This document shows, one piece after another, positions 1-9,110 of a stretch of DNA of 64,000 bases. Within the stretch, counting starts at the first letter, position 1; each line of letters starts with the position of its first letter. The translations under genes and the position numbers were made by a program. The DNA lies in contig NZ_CP086610.1 in NCBI RefSeq assembly GCF_020883495.1, forward strand, positions 2,585,501 through 2,649,500, written 5' to 3'. This stretch comes from Shinella zoogloeoides (GTDB taxonomy: Bacteria > Pseudomonadota > Alphaproteobacteria > Rhizobiales > Rhizobiaceae). The notes below the pieces were generated by a model. The model did not search any database. It saw nothing but the letters and a program-made list of their open reading frames with translations, and had not been told where the DNA came from.

Positions 1-431
1 ACGTCTCGGAGGCGGATGCGCTGGATTATGTCGCCGGCTACTGCGTCTGCAACGACGTGTCGGAACGCGCCTACCAGATCGAGCGCGGAGGCCAGTGGAC
101 CAAGGGCAAGGGCTGCCCGACCTTCGGCCCCATCGGCCCCTGGCTGGTTACGACGGACGAGGTGGACACCGGCGACCTCGCCATGAAGCTCAGCGTCAAC
201 GGCGAACTGGTGCAGAACGGCTCATCGAGCACCATGGTCTTCAAGGTGCCCTTCCTCATCCACTACATCTCCCAGTTCATGATTCTCGAGCCCGGCGACG
301 TCATCACGACCGGCACCCCGCCCGGCGTCGGCATGGGCATGAAGCCGCCGCGTTACCTGAAGCCCGGCGACCGGATGGAAGTCTCCATCGCCGGCCTCGG
401 CGTGCAGCGGCAGGCCGTGGCGGCAGGCTGA
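1..431 (+). CDS. Fumarylacetoacetate hydrolase family protein, 3' end (partial)
   Basis: Only the C-terminal ~142 residues are present; the gene begins left of the window and is read in frame from base 3. The visible part has the core of the FAH fold: an NDVSER segment, GGQWTKGK followed by a GPWLVT stretch, and the PGDVITTGTPPGVG loop. Family members are metal-dependent C-C hydrolases, isomerases or decarboxylases acting on 2-keto acids such as acylpyruvates and 2-hydroxyhepta-2,4-diene-1,7-dioate. Substrate cannot be told from this fragment. A strong hairpin follows the stop codon, so it is probably the last gene of its operon. Confidence 0.9.
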   Translation, partial: VSEADALDYVAGYCVCNDVSERAYQIERGGQWTKGKGCPTFGPIGPWLVTTDEVDTGDLAMKLSVNGELVQNGSSSTMVFKVPFLIHYISQFMILEPGDVITTGTPPGVGMGMKPPRYLKPGDRMEVSIAGLGVQRQAVAAG

Positions 432-455
432 GGATCGTCAATCGCCCGAAAAGCG

Positions 456-478
456 AGAGGGGCCTCGAAGGCCCCTCT
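456..478. terminator. Bidirectional hairpin terminator between convergent genes
   Basis: A perfect 9-bp stem (AGAGGGGCC / GGCCCCTCT, 456-464 with 470-478) with a 5-nt loop is followed by TTTCGTT on the plus strand. It lies 24 nt after the FAH-family stop and just beyond the stop of the convergent small gene, so it can serve both. Confidence 0.75.
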
Positions 479-490
479 TTCGTTCAGCGC

Positions 491-652
491 TCAGTGGACG
501 GTCGCAGGCGATGCTTCGCCCTCAAGGATGCGGAAAGCCTCATCCAGCGCGGCCACCAGAATGTCCGTCAGCTCGTCCGCGTCGTTTTCGAGAAGGTAGA
601 GAGCGACCGTTGCATTGTCCGGATCGCTGTAGCGCTCGAGGTCGTTCGACAT
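491..652 (-). CDS. Small acidic hypothetical protein (53 aa)
   Basis: A 53-residue acidic protein of unknown function, starting MSNDLERYSDPDN and predicted largely helical (the LYLLENDADELTDILVAALDEAF segment, written here as its approximate residues 17-39). A longer in-frame reading with an upstream start exists, but its first 52 codons are Cys/Pro/Arg rich and look non-coding. The ATG at 652 has an AAAGGGA ribosome binding site about 8 nt upstream. No domain is recognised. It sits alone between a convergent FAH-family gene and the SNase-like gene upstream. Confidence 0.55.
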   Translation of the reverse strand: MSNDLERYSDPDNATVALYLLENDADELTDILVAALDEAFRILEGEASPATVH

Positions 653-764
653 GTCATTGTCCCTTTCCAGCCGGCACCATCCCGGTAAAGGAAAGCTTAG
701 GGACGAAGGCTTGCGTCTGGCTTGTGCCGGAAAGACACAGCGCGCGCAAGGCAAAAAGCATGCG

Positions 765-1403
765 TTAACCGCACCAGGATCGATGCCGCCCGGTCCAGGG
801 TTTCGCAAAGCCCTCGCGCACCAGCCGGGGGCCGATGGACTGCCCGTCGCGCAGCACGAGATGCGGCGAGGCTCCCGCCTTTGCGGCAGCGCTGTCCTTC
901 GCCGCGACGAGCGTGATATCGCCCTCGTTCAGGATTTCGCGCAGCCGCAGCTTGGCGTCGCCGCCGCGCGAGCGCTCGGCTTCGCAGCGCGCGCCGGATA
1001 TCGACGGCGCATCGATATCCGCAAGCCGCACCTTGCGACCGGCATAGAGGATCGTGCTACCGTCGAGCACGCAATAATCGGTCTGCGTCGTGCAGATGAA
1101 CCACTTGCCCGAAAAGGCCGGCAGCTTTTCCGGCGCGGGCAGCGCCTGCTCGACCCGCGCGGCGGGCTTCGGCTTAGGCCGCACCGCCGCCGCATCGCGC
1201 TCGGCCTTCGCCTCCCGGCGCTCGATGGAAGCCGTGCGGATGCCCGTGGCCGCGCTCTCCGGCCCCGGCGTCCGGTGATCCATATAGAGGACGCCGCCGA
1301 TAATGGCCGCGCCCAGCACATACCAGTGCGCCATGCCACCCCGCCGGGCCGAACCGCGCTTCGCGCCGCCGCTCTTCTTCCGTCTCGCCGTCTTCTTCGC
1401 CAT
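765..1403 (-). CDS. Membrane-anchored thermonuclease (SNase)-like protein
   Basis: 212 residues. The first 25 are very basic, followed by one membrane segment (about 26-43), a Pro/Ala/Lys-rich linker, and an SNase-like OB fold at about 98-205. The RLADIDAP segment matches the RLxGIDTP signature of staphylococcal nuclease, but the Glu that normally follows Pro is missing and the usual second Arg is not obvious. Nuclease activity is therefore uncertain. Such short anchored SNase-like proteins are common in rhizobia and lack a known role. ATG at 1403 is chosen over the GTG one codon upstream because GGAGA lies at normal spacing. Confidence 0.7.
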   Translation of the reverse strand: MAKKTARRKKSGGAKRGSARRGGMAHWYVLGAAIIGGVLYMDHRTPGPESAATGIRTASIERREAKAERDAAAVRPKPKPAARVEQALPAPEKLPAFSGKWFICTTQTDYCVLDGSTILYAGRKVRLADIDAPSISGARCEAERSRGGDAKLRLREILNEGDITLVAAKDSAAAKAGASPHLVLRDGQSIGPRLVREGFAKPWTGRHRSWCG

Positions 1404-1484
1404 CACCGGTCTCCTGCCCGGGACAGTGCAGCGATCTCTTGAATATATGGTTACCGGCCCCCGGGGAGCGCCACCGATGAGCCT

Positions 1485-2534
1485 TCAGCCGCGAAGGGAT
1501 GCCTTGAAAAGCGAGAGCGCAAGATCGATGCGCTTCGGCTTCCAGCGCGCAATCTCGCCCGCCGCTTCCTTCTCGACCAGTTCGGTCACGATCCGCTTCG
1601 GATCCGACCAGTGGGGAGGCAGGTCGATGTAGTTGAAATCCCACCATCTCGTCTCCAGCAGGAGATCGACCAGACCGGCATCGAAACGCTTGCGGATGGG
1701 CTTTGCCGGCACGCCCCCGACAATCGTGTAGGGCGGCACATCCTTCGTGACCACCGACCGCGCCGCCACGACCGCCCCGTCGCCGATCGTCACGCCCTGC
1801 GCGATCAGAACGCCCTCCCCGATCCACACATCGTTTCCGATCGTGACCGGCGCATCGTTGATGCTGTACGGTTCCGGCAGAAAGCCGCGACCGTAATCAT
1901 CGCGGGCGATATCCACGAAATCCTGGTGGTAGGTGAACGGATGTGTCGTGAGCCGCTCCATCGGATGGCTGTCTCCCATGAGCTGGAGATTGCCGGCGAT
2001 GCTGCAATACCGCCCGATGGAGAGATTGCCGCGGACAGGCCCGACGACATAGCTATAGGCGCCCATCTCGATGAAGGAGCGGAATGGCAGCGTCACGTAA
2101 GGCTCGACGAAGACCGGCGCCATGAACGGGATGAATTCGCCCGGCGCATAGACATTGTCATGTTGCCCGCCAACGCGCAGATAGATGCGATTGCGCTTGA
2201 GAAACGCCGTGCAGCCCTCCGTCCAGGCAAAGCCCGTCGGATAGTTCAGCCCGGTCTTCTCCAGAATATGCACCAGCCCCGGCCGCCAGCCCAGCGCCGC
2301 GGGCAGGACCGGCCCTTCGTACCGGCTGTCCGATACGCGGCTGAGCACGGAGGTCGGTTGCCGGTCGCCGTTCATCAGCACGATGGCATCGTCGTGCCGC
2401 AACCAGAACGTCTCGTTATGATGCCGGTGATTGAGGACAAGGCCCCCTTCGTCCAGCACCAGGGCGTCGGCGATCGGGCCGCCGGAACTGCTGAACCGCC
2501 AGAGATGGTCGCCAGGATCGTCGTCATGCACCAA
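1485..2534 (-). CDS. CatB-related O-acetyltransferase (hexapeptide repeat)
   Basis: The C-terminal ~200 residues form a left-handed parallel beta-helix of the xenobiotic acyltransferase/CatB type: repeated [LIV]G-x4 hexads, an IGNDVWIG turn, [12 protein letters not shown], and the terminal [13 protein letters not shown] signature. The active-site His is probably in GDSHPMERL. Expected activity is acetyl transfer from acetyl-CoA to a hydroxyl acceptor. The ~140-residue N-terminal extension is unusual for CatB enzymes (about 210 aa) and suggests a saccharide acceptor rather than chloramphenicol. There is no in-frame ATG near the start; translation must begin at TTG (2534) or GTG (2531), and a stop at 2547-2549 rules out anything longer. 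Confidence 0.8.
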   Translation of the reverse strand: MVHDDDPGDHLWRFSSSGGPIADALVLDEGGLVLNHRHHNETFWLRHDDAIVLMNGDRQPTSVLSRVSDSRYEGPVLPAALGWRPGLVHILEKTGLNYPTGFAWTEGCTAFLKRNRIYLRVGGQHDNVYAPGEFIPFMAPVFVEPYVTLPFRSFIEMGAYSYVVGPVRGNLSIGRYCSIAGNLQLMGDSHPMERLTTHPFTYHQDFVDIARDDYGRGFLPEPYSINDAPVTIGNDVWIGEGVLIAQGVTIGDGAVVAARSVVTKDVPPYTIVGGVPAKPIRKRFDAGLVDLLLETRWWDFNYIDLPPHWSDPKRIVTELVEKEAAGEIARWKPKRIDLALSLFKASLRG

Positions 2535-2651
2535 GATGAACTGCCTTCAGGATCGCGCGTATCGCCACTCCCGGCACCGTGTCGCGGGTAGGTTGCGTGA
2601 GGCTGACCCGCAGGAGAGCCGTGGGGGCCTCATGAAGACCCGGATGCCCGG

Positions 2652-3341
2652 TCAGGGAAGCGGTATGGCGTTGCGCGCCTTCCAGTCCCGCAGCAGGTCG
2701 CGCCGGGAGGATGGATAGGTCGAATCCGTCGGCGATATGCGCTGCAGGCGGTCCGTCCGGAAATGGCGATAGTCCTGCCGGGCCTCGCACCAAGCCGCGA
2801 CGATGCGGACCGCATCCATATAGGCGATGAAAATCGGCCAGATGACCCGTTCGCTCACCGCGCCCTGCGCATCGACATAGGTGATGGCGACCTTCCGCCG
2901 GTCGCGAATGGCATGGCGCAGCTCCGCAAGGTCGATGGTCTCGACCGGCTGCCGCGTCATGCTGACAGGTTTCAGGCCCGCATCGAGCACGATCGGCCGC
3001 AACGCCGCAGGCACGACCGCGGTCAATTTGACGATCAGGTCGCGCGCACCTTGCGCCAGTTGGGCATCGCCCCGCGCCGCCACCCAGCTTGCGCCGAGAA
3101 CGGCGGCCTCGAGTTCGTCCGGCGTCAGCATCAGCGGAGGCAGGTCATATCCCTTGTCGAGGACATAGCCGGTGCCGGCCTCGCCGCGCACGGGCACGCG
3201 CTGGGCCATCAGTTCCGCGATATCGCGGTAGAGGGTGCGCAGCGAAACCTCAAGCTCGCCCGCCAGTTCGCGGCCGGTCATCGCCCGCCGCGCGCCGCGC
3301 AATGTCTGGATGATGCGGAAAAGCCGCTCGGTTCGCCTCAT
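2652..3341 (-). CDS. YafY-family WYL-domain transcriptional regulator
   Basis: 229 residues with an N-terminal HTH_11 winged helix (about 5-60; the MTGRELAGELEVSLRTLYRD helix pair at 21-40) and a WYL effector domain (about 135-215, with the YxxFRTDRL stretch). YafY-type proteins are usually local repressors of an adjacent gene. The ATG at 3341 is preceded by GGCGAGG; an 18-codon upstream extension runs into the operator and is not used. It is transcribed divergently from the GFA-family gene, with an 86-bp shared control region containing a perfect palindrome. Confidence 0.85.
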   Translation of the reverse strand: MRRTERLFRIIQTLRGARRAMTGRELAGELEVSLRTLYRDIAELMAQRVPVRGEAGTGYVLDKGYDLPPLMLTPDELEAAVLGASWVAARGDAQLAQGARDLIVKLTAVVPAALRPIVLDAGLKPVSMTRQPVETIDLAELRHAIRDRRKVAITYVDAQGAVSERVIWPIFIAYMDAVRIVAAWCEARQDYRHFRTDRLQRISPTDSTYPSSRRDLLRDWKARNAIPLP

Positions 3342-3360
3342 GACCTCGCCTCCTGCCATG

Positions 3361-3384
3361 CTGCTGCCATAACGGTGGCAGCAG
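3361..3384. promoter_or_regulatory. Palindromic operator between YafY and GFA genes
   Basis: CTGCTGCCA (3361-3369) and TGGCAGCAG (3376-3384) form a perfect 9-bp inverted repeat with a 6-bp spacer. It lies 20 bp from the regulator start and 44 bp from the GFA start, placed to control both. Binding by the YafY protein is inferred. Confidence 0.6.
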
Positions 3385-3427
3385 GCCTGTGACAAGAGGC
3401 AGGCTCCACCAGCAAGGAGAGATTGCC

Positions 3428-3850
3428 ATGAATCGCGAAGGAGGGTGCGCCTGCGGCGCCATCCGCTTTACCACCGGGGCCGCGCCGCTCGGCACGGGCG
3501 CCTGCCACTGCACCAACTGCCAGAAATTCTCGGGCGGCGGGCCGAACTACGTCGCGCTTCTGCCGAAGGGCGCGCTCAGCGTCGCGCGTGGCGCGCCAAA
3601 ACTGTTCTGCGACCGGGGAGACAGCGGCGGCGCGGTGCAGCGCGCCTTCTGCCCCGATTGCGGAACCCCGCTCTGGAGCATCCCCGAGAGCGCGCCCTTC
3701 ATGACCGTCAAGGTCGGGGCCTTCGACGACAGCGCGGATCTGGGGCCCATGCTCCACATCTATTGCGTATCGGCGCCCGCCTGGCATCCCATTCCCGAGG
3801 GGATGGCACGGTTCGATAAAATGCCGCCGCCGCATACAGCGCCGGCCTGA
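3428..3850 (+). CDS. GFA family (CENP-V/GFA domain) zinc-binding protein
   Basis: 140 residues covering a whole GFA domain, the fold of glutathione-dependent formaldehyde-activating enzyme. Zinc ligands are visible as CAC (C7, C9), CHCTNC (C26, C28, C31) and FCPDCG (two Cys about residue 76-80). Most small GFA-family proteins have no proven formaldehyde activity, so only the fold and metal sites are assigned. The ATG at 3428 has GGAGAG upstream; a longer in-frame start at 3389 would run through the promoter. The gene is probably repressed by the divergent YafY protein. Confidence 0.85.
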   Translation: MNREGGCACGAIRFTTGAAPLGTGACHCTNCQKFSGGGPNYVALLPKGALSVARGAPKLFCDRGDSGGAVQRAFCPDCGTPLWSIPESAPFMTVKVGAFDDSADLGPMLHIYCVSAPAWHPIPEGMARFDKMPPPHTAPA

Positions 3851-3860
3851 TCGCTCGGCC

Positions 3861-3883
3861 CGGGCGGACGGTACATCCGCCCG
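3861..3883 (+). terminator. Hairpin after the GFA gene
   Basis: A perfect 8-bp stem, CGGGCGGA (3861-3868) with TCCGCCCG (3876-3883), and a 7-nt loop, 10 nt after the stop codon. No T tract follows, so it may act as a weak or factor-dependent terminator. Confidence 0.5.
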
Positions 3884-4016
3884 CCCGCCACAGCGTCTGG
3901 GCGGCCCCCACGAAATGAACACAACCCTTAATTATATATTTCTAATTTTAATCGGTACTTAAATAAAATCCTCTTACCCTCGTCCTGTCCAGATCTCCAG
4001 AACGGCAGGCCTCTCC

Positions 4017-5891
4017 ATGCAGATATCGACGAAACTCGGTGCAGTGACGCTCTTCCTGACGCTGCTGCTCGCCGGCGCCATCTCCTCGACCTACCTGGTC
4101 CTCAACACCATGTCCGCCTCGATGAACACGATTGTCATCGACCGGCTGATCCCCGCCGCGCATCTGAAGAAGGTGGGCGATCTCTACGCGGTGAACATCG
4201 TCGATACGGCCCACAAGGTGCGGAGCGGCGCGCTCTCCTGGGAAGAAGGGCACCGGCTGAACACGGAGGCGGTGGCGACGATCCAAAAGCTCTGGAGCGA
4301 TTATACCGCAACCTACCTTACCGATGAGGAGCGCGCGCTCGCCAGCCAGATGACCGCCGAGATGCAGAAGCAGGCCGACAGCATCGGCCAACTGCTGGCC
4401 ATCATGAAGGCGCAGGACAAGGCCGCGCTCGACACCTATGTGGAAACGCGGCTCTACCCCACCATCGACCCGATCGGGACCTATGTGGCGTCGCTGATCG
4501 ACCTGCAGACCCGCGTCGGCGAAGAGGAATTCGCCAAGGCGAGCGCCAGCAAGCAGTTCAACCTCGTTTTGCTCGCGGTCTTCGGTATCGTCGCACTCGC
4601 CGTCTCGGCCCTCTCCTTCTGGATCATCATCGCCGGTGTCTCGCGCCCGCTGACCGCCATCACGACGATCATGCAGTCGCTTGCCGGTGGCATGACGGAT
4701 TTCACGGTGCCGTTCCGCACCCGCAAGGACGAGATCGGCAGCATTGCCGGCGCGGTGGAGATATTCCGCCAGTCGGCCATCGAAAAGCGCATGCTGGAAA
4801 AGGAAGCCGAAGCTGCCCGCCTTCAGGCCGAAGCCGACCGGGTACGCCTGCAGGAAGAGGCGGAGGCGGCCGCGCAGCAGCGCCTGCGGGAGGCGACCTC
4901 CGGGCTGGCCGGGGGCCTGCGCCGGCTCGCGGCCGGCGACCTGACCTTCCAGCTCACCGAACCCTTCGCACCGGATTTCGAGGAATTGCGCAACGACCTC
5001 AATGCCGCGGTCGACCAGCTCGGCGAGGCGCTACGCGCCGTCGCCCAGTCCGTCGACGAGATGGACACCGGGACGCGCGAAATCAGCACCGGGGCCGATT
5101 CCCTCTCCAGGCGCACGGAACAACAGGCGGCATCGCTTGAGCAGACCGCCGCCGCGCTGGACGAGATTACCGCCAATGTGACGAACTCGACGCGCCGGGC
5201 CGAGGAAGCCCGCGCCGTAGCGGCGGAAGCGAACGGCGCGGCGACCCATTCCGGCGGGGTCGTCGCGGACGCCGTCAACGCCATGCAGCGGATCGAGCAA
5301 TCCTCGCAACAGATTTCCAGCATCATCGGCGTCATCGACGAAATCGCCTTCCAGACCAACCTGCTCGCCCTCAATGCGGGCGTGGAAGCAGCACGCGCCG
5401 GGGAAGCCGGCAAGGGCTTCGCCGTCGTGGCGCAGGAGGTGCGCGAGCTTGCCCAGCGTTCGGCGCAGGCGGCGAAGGAAATCAAGGGACTGATCCGCAA
5501 CTCGGAGGCAGAGGTGAAGAGCGGCGTGACGCTGGTCAGCGAGACCGGCGATGCGCTGCAGGCAATCGGCAGCCATGTGGCGACGATCAACCAGCATATG
5601 GAGGCCATCGCCGTCTCGGCCCGCGAGCAGTCCGTTGGACTTTCGGAAATCAACACCGCCGTCAACCAGATGGACCAGACAACCCAGCAGAACGCGGCCA
5701 TGGTGGAGGAAACCAACGCCGCCTCCGCCACGCTTGTCGCGCAAGCCGAGAAGCTGCGCAGCCTGATCGGCCGCTTCACCCTCGGCCATCAGGCCCGCCA
5801 GGCGCAGCCCGCCCCGCAGCGCATGGGTCTAAGCCGACCGCGCATCGCCGGCAACACGGCGCTGAAGGCGGAGAGCTGGGAAGAATTCTGA
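4017..5891 (+). CDS. Methyl-accepting chemotaxis protein
   Basis: A 624-residue transmembrane chemoreceptor. TM1 is about 8-29, a helical 4HB-type periplasmic ligand domain spans 30-182, and TM2 about 183-206. HAMP 1 follows at about 207-260 and a second HAMP-like unit at about 300-350. The methyl-accepting signalling domain has the conserved hairpin tip (IDEIAFQTNLLALNAGVEAA, then AGEAGKGFAVVAQEVR). The extreme C-terminus is SWEEF, resembling the xWxxF tether that recruits CheR/CheB. It would report an unknown ligand to CheA/CheW. No che genes are nearby. An AT-rich promoter region precedes it (about 3915-3975). Confidence 0.93.
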   Translation: MQISTKLGAVTLFLTLLLAGAISSTYLVLNTMSASMNTIVIDRLIPAAHLKKVGDLYAVNIVDTAHKVRSGALSWEEGHRLNTEAVATIQKLWSDYTATYLTDEERALASQMTAEMQKQADSIGQLLAIMKAQDKAALDTYVETRLYPTIDPIGTYVASLIDLQTRVGEEEFAKASASKQFNLVLLAVFGIVALAVSALSFWIIIAGVSRPLTAITTIMQSLAGGMTDFTVPFRTRKDEIGSIAGAVEIFRQSAIEKRMLEKEAEAARLQAEADRVRLQEEAEAAAQQRLREATSGLAGGLRRLAAGDLTFQLTEPFAPDFEELRNDLNAAVDQLGEALRAVAQSVDEMDTGTREISTGADSLSRRTEQQAASLEQTAAALDEITANVTNSTRRAEEARAVAAEANGAATHSGGVVADAVNAMQRIEQSSQQISSIIGVIDEIAFQTNLLALNAGVEAARAGEAGKGFAVVAQEVRELAQRSAQAAKEIKGLIRNSEAEVKSGVTLVSETGDALQAIGSHVATINQHMEAIAVSAREQSVGLSEINTAVNQMDQTTQQNAAMVEETNAASATLVAQAEKLRSLIGRFTLGHQARQAQPAPQRMGLSRPRIAGNTALKAESWEEF

Positions 5892-5920
5892 TAACAAAGC
5901 GCCCTCCTCAGGAGCGCACG

Positions 5921-5945
5921 GCCTCCGCTTCGACAGCGGAGGCCA
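5921..5945. terminator. Bidirectional hairpin terminator after the chemoreceptor
   Basis: A perfect 10-bp stem, GGCCTCCGCT (5921-5930) with AGCGGAGGCC (5936-5945), and loop TCGAC. It sits between the chemoreceptor stop and the convergent decarboxylase stop. No long T tract is seen on either strand. Confidence 0.65.
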
Positions 5946-5980
5946 GATCAGGAAGGCTCGCCTCTCAAAATCGATGGATC

Positions 5981-7603
5981 CTATGCCGCAAGCGACTCGG
6001 CGAACGGCGAACCGGCACGAATCTCGATAACGGTCGGCACCTTGCGGATGACCGACGCCTTCAGTTCGCTTTCGAACTCCGCAAGCGACGCCGGGCGCGA
6101 GGCTTCGCAGCCGAGTGCCCTGGCAAGGCCGAGGAAATCGGGCGTGAAGATATCCACGCCGATCTGCGGAATGTCCCGCTCGGCCATGAAGGTCTTGATC
6201 TCGCCATAGCTGCTATTGTTCCAGATGATGACGGCCACCGCGATGCCCGCCTCCACGGCACTTGCAAGCTCCTGCACCGAGAATTGCAGCCCACCATCGC
6301 CGATCAGGCAGACGGAGGGGCGGTCCGGCGCGCCCAGCTTGGCACCGAAGGCAGCAGGCAAGCCATAACCGAGCGTGCCGTAGCCGGTGGAGGAATTGAA
6401 GAACGAGCGCACCTGCGGCGCCTGGTAGATCTGGTTCACCGCATAGACCGGCTCGGTCTGGTCGCCTGCGACGATCGCATCGGGCAGCGCTCTGGCGACG
6501 ATCTCCATCAGCTTGCCATGCGTGCGGCAGGCCGGCCAGAGACCGGCGGCCACCGCCTCGCGCACGGCTCGGGCGCGCGCTGCGCCATCGCCGGCCTTGC
6601 GGGTTTCGCTGAGCGCGGCAAGAAGGCTCGCGGCGGCGAGCGTCGCATCGGCGACAATCGGCACATCGGCGCGAAGCCCGGTGACGATCTGCGCCGGGTC
6701 GATGTCGATGCGGATGAGCGGGCCACCGAAGGAAAGCGGCTTCGGCTCGGGATACATCTCCGTCTCGCCGAATTCGGTGCCGATGGCGAGGATGGCGTCG
6801 CTGGCGGCAAGTGCGTCGAGCAGCGGTGGCATGCCGAGATTGCCGGTCATGGTCAGCGCATGGCCGGGCTTGAGGATACCGCGGCCGTTGATGGTCATGA
6901 AGACGAGGGCATCGAGCCTTTCGGCGATGGCGGTGATCTCCGCGGCGGCATCGGCAGCGCCGCCGCCGGCGACGATCATCGGGCGCTTCGCTCCCTTGAG
7001 GATCGTTGCGGCCCTCGCGATGGCGGCGGGATCGGCCGCGGCGCGGCACGGCAGCGGCCAGGCATCGGTGGAGAGATGCTGCGCCTCGGCAACGATGATG
7101 TCGAGCGGGATTTCGATATGGACGGGGCGCGGGCGCGCCGAATTGAACACGGTGAAGGCGCGCGCCATCACCTCGGGAAGCTGGGCAGGATCGAGCAGCG
7201 TGTGGCTGAAGGCCGCGACGCCGGCGACGAGGTTGCGTTGGGCGGGCAGCTCGTGCAGGCGGCCCTGCCCCATGGCGAGTTGATCACGGGAATTGACCGC
7301 CGAGATGACCAGCATCGGCACCGAATCCGCATAGGCCTGCCCCATGGCGGTGGCGATATTGGTCATGCCGGGGCCGGTGACGATGAAGCAGACACCCGGC
7401 TTGCCGGTCACGCGCGCATAGCCATCGGCCATGAAGCCCGCGCCCTGCTCATGGCGCGGCGTGACGTGGCGAATCTTCGTGGCCGGCAGGCCGCGGTAAA
7501 GCTCGACCGTATGGACGCCGGGAATGCCGAAGATGAGTTCGACACCATAGGATTCCAGAAGGCGGACAAGGTATTCGCCGGTGGTAAGACGGGTATCTGG
7601 CAT
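5981..7603 (-). CDS. Thiamine diphosphate-dependent 5-guanidino-2-oxopentanoate decarboxylase-like enzyme (AruI type)
   Basis: 540 residues with the three ThDP-enzyme domains: N-terminal pyrimidine domain with the catalytic Glu in RHEQGAGFMADGYARV, a central domain (~195-330), and a C-terminal diphosphate domain with GDGGLQFS followed about 25 residues later by the WNN Mg/ThDP motif. The opening (FGIPGVHTVELYRGL, then IRHVTPRHEQG) resembles AruI of the arginine transaminase pathway, which decarboxylates 2-ketoarginine to 4-guanidinobutanal. An acetolactate-synthase-like 2-oxoacid decarboxylase with another substrate remains possible. It is the last gene of an operon behind an amino acid ABC transporter, which fits amino acid catabolism. 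Confidence 0.78.
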   Translation of the reverse strand: MPDTRLTTGEYLVRLLESYGVELIFGIPGVHTVELYRGLPATKIRHVTPRHEQGAGFMADGYARVTGKPGVCFIVTGPGMTNIATAMGQAYADSVPMLVISAVNSRDQLAMGQGRLHELPAQRNLVAGVAAFSHTLLDPAQLPEVMARAFTVFNSARPRPVHIEIPLDIIVAEAQHLSTDAWPLPCRAAADPAAIARAATILKGAKRPMIVAGGGAADAAAEITAIAERLDALVFMTINGRGILKPGHALTMTGNLGMPPLLDALAASDAILAIGTEFGETEMYPEPKPLSFGGPLIRIDIDPAQIVTGLRADVPIVADATLAAASLLAALSETRKAGDGAARARAVREAVAAGLWPACRTHGKLMEIVARALPDAIVAGDQTEPVYAVNQIYQAPQVRSFFNSSTGYGTLGYGLPAAFGAKLGAPDRPSVCLIGDGGLQFSVQELASAVEAGIAVAVIIWNNSSYGEIKTFMAERDIPQIGVDIFTPDFLGLARALGCEASRPASLAEFESELKASVIRKVPTVIEIRAGSPFAESLAA

Positions 7604-7760
7604 GGTTCATCGCCTCTCAGCGCCCGCAGGGGCGCAAAGCCTGTGTTTCGTTCAGTGGTATCGGCCGCCCTCTAGCCATGAAAACGGCACGGCATCGTCG
7701 TCCGTTTCACCTGGGCCCGGTTGGCCATTCGTGTTGTCTCTCCTTCAAGCCGAACGCCAA

Positions 7761-8408
7761 TCAGCGAAAGGCGGTCTTTCCCTCGAGCATCCGCGCATAT
7801 TGCGTGAGCGGGTAGCAGAGGAGGAAAAAGATAACCGCAACAAGGCCATAGACCTTGAAGGGCTCGAAGGTGGCATTGTTGATCGCGTTCGCCGTCTTCA
7901 GCAGTTCCTCGAAGCCGAGGATGGAGGCGAGCGCCGTGCTCTTGATAAGCTGCACCAGGAAGCCGACGACGGGTGCGCGCGTAATGCGGAAGGCCTGCGG
8001 CAGGATGACGAGACGCAGCTCCTGCAGCCGGTGCAGGCCGAGGCTCGCCGCAGCCTCCGATTGCCCGCGCGGCAGCGCCTCGACACCGGCGCGCCAGATT
8101 TCGGCGAGATAGGCGCTGGCATAGAAGGTCAGCCCGCAGACGGCGGCGGTCCACGGCTCGATACGCAGCCCGAGCATCGGCAGCCCGAAGAACATCAGGA
8201 AGAGCTGCATGAGCAGCGGCGTGCCCTGGAAGAGCGCGATATAGCCCGCGCCGAAGCGCCGTGCCCACCGCGCCACAGAAATGCGCGCAAAGAGAATCGC
8301 AACGCCCACGACCGCCCCGCCGACGAACGCCGCCACGGATAGCAGCACCGTCCAGCGCGTGGCGAACAGCAGGTTGCGCAGGATATCCCAGAAGGTGAAC
8401 TCGATCAT
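7761..8408 (-). CDS. Polar amino acid ABC transporter permease (second subunit)
   Basis: 215 residues with about five membrane helices and the EAA loop of the HisMQ/GlnP family (GQSEAAASLGLHRLQELR, then LPQAF). The true start is the ATG at 8408, which overlaps the stop of the preceding permease in an ATGA arrangement; a longer in-frame reading to 8921 is only a shadow of the upstream gene. With the partner permease it would form the heterodimeric channel for an amino acid, probably arginine or a related guanidino compound given the neighbouring decarboxylase. No ATPase gene follows; a 157-bp gap leads directly to the decarboxylase. Confidence 0.9.
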   Translation of the reverse strand: MIEFTFWDILRNLLFATRWTVLLSVAAFVGGAVVGVAILFARISVARWARRFGAGYIALFQGTPLLMQLFLMFFGLPMLGLRIEPWTAAVCGLTFYASAYLAEIWRAGVEALPRGQSEAAASLGLHRLQELRLVILPQAFRITRAPVVGFLVQLIKSTALASILGFEELLKTANAINNATFEPFKVYGLVAVIFFLLCYPLTQYARMLEGKTAFR

Positions 8409-9073
8409 TTTACGCCGGCTCCCAGCATGCGCTGCCCGAACAGGATCATTCCACGGCGAACCGCGGCCGACAGGGCGAGATAGATGAGGGTCACGACCAG
8501 ATAGGTTTCGAAGGAGCGGAACGTGCGCGCCTGGAGCAGGTCGGCCTCCTGGGCGAGTTCCCGCACCGAGATCTGCGAGACGACGGCCGATTCCAGCATC
8601 ATGATGATGATCTGGCTGGTCAGCGCGGGGTAGATGATGGCCAGCGCCTGCGGGAGGACGACCTTGAGGAAGGCGAGTCTCGGCCGCATGCCGAGCGCCG
8701 TCGCCGCTTCCCTCTGCCCCTTGGGGACGGCATCGAGACCGGCACCCACCACTTCGATCGTATAGGCGGCCATGTTGAGGGTCATGGCGAGGATCGCCGC
8801 GACCATCGGATCCAGCCGCACGCCGATGCTCGGCAGGCCGAAGAAGATGAAGAAGAGCTGCACGAGGAAGGGCGTGTTGCGGATGACTTCCACATAGACG
8901 CCCACCAGTTTGCGCAGCCACGGATAGCGTCCCCGGCGCGCGGCGGCGCCGAGAATGCTGATCGTCAGGCCGAAAACCGTGGTGCAGGCAATCAGCAACA
9001 GCGTCATCGCCGCACCCGAAGCCAAGGCCCCCAGGCTGCCCCAGAGCCAGGTGAAATCCAGAGCGTATTTCAT
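8405..9073 (-). CDS. Polar amino acid ABC transporter permease (first subunit)
   Basis: 222 residues, HisM/HisQ type, with the N-terminal RNTPFLVQLFFIFFGLP segment and the EAA loop GQREAATALGMRPRLAFLK followed by LPQAL. It starts 37 bp after the binding-protein gene and shares four bases with the next permease, so the two are translationally coupled. It belongs to the inner-membrane part of a PAAT-family importer. Confidence 0.92.
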   Translation of the reverse strand: MKYALDFTWLWGSLGALASGAAMTLLLIACTTVFGLTISILGAAARRGRYPWLRKLVGVYVEVIRNTPFLVQLFFIFFGLPSIGVRLDPMVAAILAMTLNMAAYTIEVVGAGLDAVPKGQREAATALGMRPRLAFLKVVLPQALAIIYPALTSQIIIMMLESAVVSQISVRELAQEADLLQARTFRSFETYLVVTLIYLALSAAVRRGMILFGQRMLGAGVK

Positions 9074-9110
9074 GGCGACCTCTCCAAGCCGATGGGTGCG
9101 AAAGGCCGCG

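Noticed and set aside
4823..5779. Long minus-strand frame inside the chemoreceptor gene
   Set aside because: Ser/Ala-rich shadow of the repetitive MCP coiled coil with no start signal or homology.
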